Shown here: one piece after another, positions 57,537 through 64,000 of the stretch
How the letters are laid out: each line of letters begins with the position of its first letter
Position numbering within the stretch: the stretch's first letter is position 1
Assembly (NCBI RefSeq): GCF_000208745.1
Contig: NC_030855.1
Location: 20,260,966 to 20,324,965 of the forward strand
Length of the DNA: 64,000 nucleotides
Source of the DNA: Theobroma cacao
Taxonomy: Eukaryota > Streptophyta > Magnoliopsida > Malvales > Malvaceae
Direction of reading: 5' to 3'
Notes under the pieces: generated by a model
Seen by the model: the letters and a program-made list of their open reading frames with translations, nothing else
The model's database searches: none
Told to the model about the DNA's origin: nothing
Made by a program: the position numbers and the translations under genes

Positions 57537-59469
57537 GTTTCACAGTTCAAATAAAGCCTAGAAGAGTATGTCTATATTATTAATTGTACGCACGACATCC
57601 GATACTAACATGAGATTCATGCTTGCCTAAATTTCTTAAAGTTTAAGATATAAACAAAGATTTTATGGATTTTTTTTTTTACTAGTACCTTATAGATATT
57701 TTATTCTTGCAAAGGTTATAAAAAAGGTGAATAAATTATAAAAAAATGCTCTTAAATGTGAATAAATATGCTACTTTTGAATTGACGGTATTTTAAAAAT
57801 TTTACTAGACAAAATTAATAACTTAACTCTAATGGGAATAGAAGTTATTCATAGAAAATTAATTAAAAAAAAAAAAGATATTCACTTGGTGCTATATTGA
57901 AAAAAATAAATTACACACGTGAGGAAATTGAAACTATAAGACATGTAGCTTATCATTAAAAAAATTAATGATGGAGTTCAACTTTTTTTATCCAAAAAAT
58001 TCATTTTATTATTAAGAGTTTAGATTTGATATATTAACGACGTATGGTGCTATCACTTAATCGTATGGTGCTATCACTTAATCATAAAAGGCCGCTTCGT
58101 ACATGTGCAAATATAAAAGTTCAAAAATCTTTCAAAATAAATATTTTAAAAATTTTGATTATTAATTTTTTTTTAAGAATTTCCAACTTTAAAGTTTATT
58201 TATTAATGAGACTATACATGACAATTTCATGTACAATTCATAAGGAATACAATAATAAAGTAAAACACATGTTCTTAATTGTTTGAGAGGTTTATTAAAA
58301 AAAATACTCAAGGGAATATTTTGAAAAAGAAATATTCATGAGCATTTTAGTCATTAAATATTTAGACAAAAAAAATTTAATTAATAAATTGATTATCAAA
58401 TATTTTTCATCCAATAAACAACTTAAATGCTTCTTTAACCGGTGTTTATAGGCATTGAAAAGTGAACCCTATTTAAGAAACATTAGCAATTTTAGCGTAT
58501 GTGCAATGAAATTATTGAATTTTGAATTTATAATTAAGGATCTAAAGTGAAGGATGAATTGATTTCCAAACTAATTAAATATAAATAATTAATGAATTTG
58601 TTAACAAATATCTTAAAAATACTCTTTGATGTGCTTAATTATAGTAATATTTTAATATTAAGTATAATGATTAATAATTAATATGATTATTTATGATGTA
58701 TTGGGTGGAAATATCACTTATTATATTTAGTAACTTTGAAAGGGGTTTATAACAATAGAAATATTAAAATGACATGATATCTTAAAAAACTCTTAAATTA
58801 TTGAAAAAAATTTAAATAAATTTTTATATTTTTTATGTTTACTCAAATTATTATACTTTTTATTTTGAGTCAAATAGGTATTTATTACTAATACTTAATT
58901 AATTGTTATTAGTTAAAATGTANAAAAAACTCTTAAATTATTGAAAAAAATTTAAATAAATTTTTATATTTTTTATGTTTACTCAAATTATTATACTTTT
59001 TATTTTGAGTCAAATAGGTATTTATTACTAATACTTAATTAATTGTTATTAGTTAAAATGTAATTTAGATATTTTATATCATGTGGTACTGATGTGATAT
59101 AATAATATGATAATGTGATATTTTTACGTTTCACATTAATCTCATATGAATATAAAATGATAAAATAAAATTTTAAAAATAAATAAATAATTATTAATTA
59201 TAAAAATTTATTTATTTCAAAATAAAAATATAAAAACTTAATCAGATAGTTGATAAGTTTTTAAAACATTATATCAAAGAAATATTAAAAAATTCTTTTA
59301 AAACACTCCTTAAAAGAGAATTAAAATAAATTTACAATTATCTTTTGTTAATGAAAAGACATTTATATTAAACATTTTCTCTTAGGCGTTTAAACTTCTA
59401 TTTTTTAAGTTAAATGATTGACACGAATCCTTAATAAGATTCTTTAAATTATTAACAATTAACTGGCAA
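57537..59469. repeat. Segmental duplication tail X, copy 2
   Basis: Aligns with 47024-48802 and ends at AACTGGCAA, beyond which it continues into the NUP107 upstream region instead of a DUF4220 block. It is longer than copy 1 mainly because of the 139 bp repeat around the N at 58923. Confidence 0.9.
58784..59062. repeat. Perfect 139 bp direct repeat around a single N (likely assembly artefact)
   Basis: 58784-58922 and 58924-59062 are identical, separated by an N at 58923. Tail X copy 1 contains this sequence once (about 48259-48402). An unmerged contig overlap explains it. Confidence 0.85.
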
Positions 59470-59865
59470 TATTTTTGAATCAAATTTTTCAAAAAAATAT
59501 ATGCCCAATACAGTATGAGGACTGTGAGGATGATTTCCAAAATGCCAACAGATAAACGGTGCGGATTGCATGGTATTTAAAACGGTGCGTTTGAGGTGAC
59601 CACTTCTGGCCTAAAACAAAAGAAACTGACTCATGTTCCGATAGCCGTAGCTCTTACTCAGGTCTCACTGAGTCGAGGGTTTTTCTTTAAACCCACCTCA
59701 TTTTTTTTAGCCTTTTTCGTTTAGCTCAGATTCCCGCGCTTAAGTTAAAGTTTCTTCTTTAGTTTCTAAACAAAAGCTCAAATCCACTCAAATCCCAGCG
59801 TTTCTTGCGATTTAAAAACTTTATTTTTTTGAAGTTCAGAAAACGCTCTCCTTGCAAGGCCCGTT
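59470..59865. promoter_or_regulatory. NUP107 upstream region and 5' leader
   Basis: About 400 bp between the end of tail X and the NUP107 start codon, with pyrimidine-rich leader-like sequence from about 59690. No clear TATA box. The duplication boundary therefore sits very close to the NUP107 promoter. Confidence 0.45.
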
Positions 59866-62800
59866 ATGGACGTGGAAATGGAGACGTCTCCTAGCTACTT
59901 TGACCCTCAAGATGACTTCGCCAGGGAAAAGTTTCGACGTTATGGGTACGGTTTTAATAATGCCATTGTTTTGCTTTAATTTATTTTTATTTACATAAAA
60001 ATGCTATACATCTTTGTATAGTTATTTGTATCTCTATAATATGAAATTTTGCATTGGTTCGTTAGGGTTTTCTGGGTTCGAGTGTCTTTTTTTTATTCTT
60101 ACTACTTTCAGTATTGGGAATTGCATTTAACGTTAGAAATTGATGGGGTTCGAGCCTGTTCGATGAAAACCATTTCACAAGTAACGTGTTTTGTTTGTTT
60201 TGGTGATGGTTTTGTTCATTGTTAATTGTTAGAACTGGGGTTTTGAGTAGGGCTGATGTGGAAGGGGTTTTGATATTGAGACTTTGGATTGAATTGTTGA
60301 TACTAAGTAAGGTTTTATTTATTGAGAAGAATGAATGGTTTTAACTTTTATGTATGAATATTATTGATCATTAGAAAACGCAAAAAGAAAAAAAAAGAAA
60401 AAAAAAAAGGAACAAAAAGGAATGCAAAATGGAAAAGTGAACCTGAATAGAAACTAAAAGGTGATATAAAAGTGGATTCTGTTGATTAAAGACTTGAGAA
60501 GTGGAAATTAAAAACAATAAGATAAGAAGAGACGACAGGGGGAACTCTGGAAAAAAATGGAGGAAAAGAGAAAAAAATGAGATGTTTATATTCGCTGTTT
60601 TAGGTTGTTCTTTATATTGTTGAATTTGGGTATTGCTTCCTTCCATTAAATCTTACTTTGTGTGGATTATTTAATATGGACTAGCTGCAGGAAAAGAAAC
60701 TCAAGTTCAAGCATATCTCCACGGCAAGAAAGTGGGGTCTCAAAGTTCAGTGAAGCTAAGTTGTTGTATGAGGGACCGATTATCCACAGCCCAACTAACG
60801 CTGCACTTCTTCTTGAAAACATCAAACAAGAGGCTGAGAGCTTTGATACTGATTATTTTGAAGGAACACCTGCAATGACACGATCAGCTTCTAAGAGGAG
60901 ACCATTACACGATGGTCATCGAATTGCAGAGACTGATGATGGTGTTGATTCAATCCGCAGATTAGGAAGTCATGCATTAAAAGCTTGCAAGATTGAGGAG
61001 GATTTATCGGCTGATAATGGAGACACGACCTTTGCTTTGTTTGCATCTCTACTTGATTCTGCTCTTCAAGGTGCTTGAAGTACTATCACCTATATTAAGC
61101 GCAACGACTCAAAGCTTAAACTGTTTAACTATTTTTTTTAAGTGAAGATAATATTAACTATGACGATAGTTTCAGTACTCAGGATTTGTGATATAGCCGA
61201 AAGGTTTAGGGCAATTAGTACTCAACAATTAGGGTTAGAATATGGTTGATTGTGTTGGAACAATAAAAAATAATTGGGTTTTCAAAAAAACCTCTTGAAT
61301 AAATATTCAAAATAACAAAAGATGATAATAATCTTCTATCTAAGATCACCTATTTATAATAGCTAAGATAAATCCTAATCAAATAGTAATCCTAATCCTA
61401 AATAAAGACTTAAAGTACTAAAATTCTAATAAAGATAGGAAAAAGAATCTCAAACTAAATAAAATAAAATAAAATCCTAAACTAACTAAAATACTAAATA
61501 AATTTTCATAAATTTCCATATGCGCCTGCATCAATTTGTTTGGGGTCCTTGATTCATTTTAGCTCTTTTAATTTCTGGGAGTTAGGAGACTGATATTTGC
61601 ATAAAATTTGGCTTGAAGGTGTTAGACAACGCAAGACTGAGGAAGGTCATTACATATGCATGTGTACGATTAAAGTTTTACTTTGAGTTTTTGTACATCA
61701 AGTTCATTCTATATTACATTCTAAGAAATATAGTGCTATTAAGTGGAGAAATATGGAAACTCATGGTAACAGAATTAAATTACTGGTTCATGATGTGTGT
61801 ACAGTGTATCACATCATTGACTGACTGATCAATATGTTTATATTTCTATCTTGGAGCACCAATATTTGGTTGCAATCATAAACAAAAAAGTGGATAGTAA
61901 CCTGGTGGTGTGGGTATTATGATTATCCATAAATTGCTCTGTAATTTAGAATTACATTGTTGTTTCTTGTAGTCTTCTTGATATGGCATCTCCATTCATG
62001 TTATGTATGTTCACATTGTTAATTTTTCATATTTTCCAGGGCTAATCCCGATTCCGGATCTGATTTTACAATTTGAGAGATCATGCCGGAATGTTTCGGA
62101 GTCAATTCGGTGCGTTGCGTACCATCAAGTATAATTATAAGTTGGCGTAGGTGTATCTTGCAATGCAAACAGATACTCATGCATGAAATACCATGGATAT
62201 GCTTATAATTACAAATTTTTTACTACTTGCTCTTCTTACTATATGGAGCTTACATCTTGATTCTGTCTATTTTAGTATGCCATATCCCCTGTTCCTCTTT
62301 TTTTATGTTCTCCTCCCCCCCCCTGGTTTCCTTGAAAAAAAGAAGATCCAATGGTATTCCATTTAACGTGCTTTTGTTTATCCATAATGATTTATAGATT
62401 TTTTTTTTTTAAATACTAATGATTTATAGATAGATAATACTTTTAAGTCTGTCTTATATGAGAGTAGGGATGCCAAAGTGGGCATTATCATTTTTCACAT
62501 AAGCATCACGTAATAGAGACTGGTGTTTTGGAAGTTTTTCAAATGCTGAGGCACTACTCATGTATTTTCTTTGTCAAAGTACCTATGTAAATTAGGTACA
62601 ATCAGTTTCTTTGGTGGCCTTTTAACTCCATCATTATGTGCTGCTTGCACAGATATGGATCCAACATACGCCATCGGGTAGTAGAGGACAAATTGATGAG
62701 ACAGAAGGCTCAGCTCCTGCTTGATGAGGCTGCTACGTGGTCTCTCCTGTGGTACCTTTATGGCAAAGGAAATAAGTCTTTAGCCTTTGATAAATTTCGG

Positions 62801-63292
62801 CAACAATTGATTTCTTAGAAAAAAGATTGTTTTAGTTAACAAGTTTTTTTCAAAGTCATCCTGCTGCTTGTTTCTCAAATCACATTGTTCTTAGTGTGTG
62901 CATTATATTTTGCCATAGTTGTTTTTCTTTGACTTTCACTGTCTGCAAACTTCATCTTTGAGCTTTGGATTTGTTGATGACAGTTTCTGTACTCCTTGCA
63001 GTGACCGATGAACCCCCTGAAGAGCTCCTTCTGGTATATTTTTCCTTTCAATTTTTTGTCCTTAGAACTTAGTTTTTTGGCCCTACTAAATGTTGCATTT
63101 TTTTTTGACTACCTGCTAATTCAAGTGAATGGTTTGCTCTTATTTAAATCCATCAACTTACAACAGTCTCCTTCAACATCGCATATAGAGGCTGGCCGGT
63201 TTGTTGTGAATGATCACACAGCACAATTGTGCCTCCGTATTGTTCAATGGCTAGAAGGATTGGCCTCTAAAGCCCTTGATCTGGAAAGCAAG
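59866..63292 (+). CDS. NUP107: NUP107 nucleoporin, 5' part (continues beyond the window)
   Basis: Exons 59866-59945, 60691-61070, 62040-62109, 62653-62768, 63002-63033 and 63167-63292 encode the first 268 residues. The N terminus METSPSYFDP, then PTNAALLLENIKQE, GDTTFALFASLLDSALQG, VEDKLMRQKAQLLLDEAATW and NDHTAQLCLRIVQWLE match plant NUP107, a scaffold of the Y (NUP107-160) subcomplex of the nuclear pore. The whole protein should be over 1,000 residues, so most of it lies to the right. The exon 4 donor reads AAAG|GAAATAAG, not GT; splicing there is required to keep the frame, since retention stops at 62818. Exon 5 is only 32 nt. Confidence 0.9.
61250..61545. other. Repeat-like stretch in NUP107 intron 2
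   Basis: Within the 969 bp intron (61071-62039) a stretch reads like retrotransposon LTR debris (GTTGGAACAATAAAA ... TTATAATAGCTAAGATAAATCCTAATC ... CCTGCATCAA), with many AAATCCTAAT-type repeats. No TSD was found. Confidence 0.3.
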
Positions 63293-64000
63293 GTGATTAG
63301 TTTTATTTATTGCTAGTATAGATTATGTTGACTAGTTCATCATTATTCTTATTTATTTTTTGTGCTTTTGTCATACTGGATGTTGGAGGAAGCATTCCAT
63401 TCATTGTCTTGAATAGTGATAAGGATTTTATAAAGCAAGTAGCATGCCCTTACATGTGGTGTGACTTCTCAGAAAAAAATAATCTTTCAGTTTTCACTAT
63501 CCCTGCCTCCCTCCTCCTCTCATGTTTTGTTTTTATCTCTTTTATGTGACATGCTTGATTGGTTATCTGATTTCTGAGAAGGTTTTTTGTGTCATAAGCA
63601 ATAAGTGGGTTTGGAAAAGGTTTGGTTTTACTTCATTAACTGGAGCTAGAAACAAACTGGAATGTTTGGAAGTCTATAACTGTGGGGGTTGTCAAGGCTA
63701 TGAACATTGATATTGTAGGTTATGCTAAGCAGCATTCTTGTTTTATGATTATTGATTCTGTAGATTAGCAAAAGCTTTCATGTAGCTTATGGGATTATTG
63801 TGGTAACACATGTTGTTTGAAAGATTGTACTTTTAGCCTCCATGGAAGGCATCATTCATGCTGGATAGCTGGTATATCTGAGCTTTGGTAAATTGGCATC
63901 TCCCATGAAGGAATGCACCTTTCTGATGTCCTATTTTATACCCCAGCCTCATTTCTTCCCATGCAGTTCCCTTCTCTCTGTCTCTCTCTTTTTTTTCTCC
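63293..64000 (+). other. NUP107 intron, running off the edge
   Basis: After donor AAG|GTGATT at 63293 I found no further NUP107 exon up to the window end. The short open frames here are intronic. Confidence 0.6.

Noticed and set aside
1..64000. tRNA or rRNA genes
   Set aside because: No cloverleaf with A and B boxes or rRNA-like stretch was found by eye. Only tRNA-Met primer-site complements next to LTRs were seen.

Overview
The window is nuclear DNA of a flowering plant, almost certainly a eudicot. It is AT-rich with intron-bearing genes, a JAZ repressor, UBP1, FLU and NUP107 homologues, CC-NBS-LRR resistance genes, and nested Ty1/Copia, Ty3/Gypsy and Helitron elements. The species cannot be read from the sequence. 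Gene models were spliced by eye from reading frames, splice signals and family knowledge.

Left part (1-17.9 kb): ordinary gene space. A JAZ/TIFY repressor of the TIFY11 (JAZ5/6-like) type lies at 2408-4279 (+). It is followed by a gene-poor stretch holding a long inverted repeat (5995-7024). Then come UBP1, a three-RRM oligouridylate-binding protein (9446-14304, +, 12 exons), and convergently FLU, the chloroplast TPR regulator of chlorophyll synthesis (15271-17814, -, 5 exons).

Middle part (18-59.5 kb): a tandem segmental duplication. The unit is [DUF4220/DUF594 membrane protein - CC-NBS-LRR gene - AT-rich tail X]. Copy 1 has DUF4220 at 18567-20730, NLR at 29240-31939 and tail at 47024-48802. 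Copy 2 has DUF4220 at 49386-51548, NLR at 53253-55952 and tail at 57537-59469. The head-to-tail junction is readable at about 48803. Both NLRs and both DUF4220 genes are open. Copy 1 later received a Copia element (22805-28559, TSD ATAAC, empty site preserved in copy 2), a 1.0 kb Helitron (32138-33160) and a nested Gypsy stack. In that stack an old, internally deleted Gypsy-1 (33161-47022) is interrupted by Gypsy-2 (33767-44872, TSD CTCAA). Gypsy-2 in turn carries two solo-LTR-like insertions (34034-36990, TSD AGGAC; 38349-40834, TSD TACCA).

Right part (59.5-64 kb): the 5' portion of NUP107 (nuclear pore Y-complex), running off the right edge. One of its introns lacks a GT or GC donor.

Single N characters at 21463 and 58923 are each flanked by perfect direct repeats (62 and 139 bp). 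These look like unmerged assembly overlaps rather than biology.

No wholly new system was found. The points most worth a second look are the duplication junction, the uneven divergence of the NLR pair, the odd splice sites (GC-AG in UBP1, GA at the NUP107 donor), the altered JAZ degron, and the TE nesting order.
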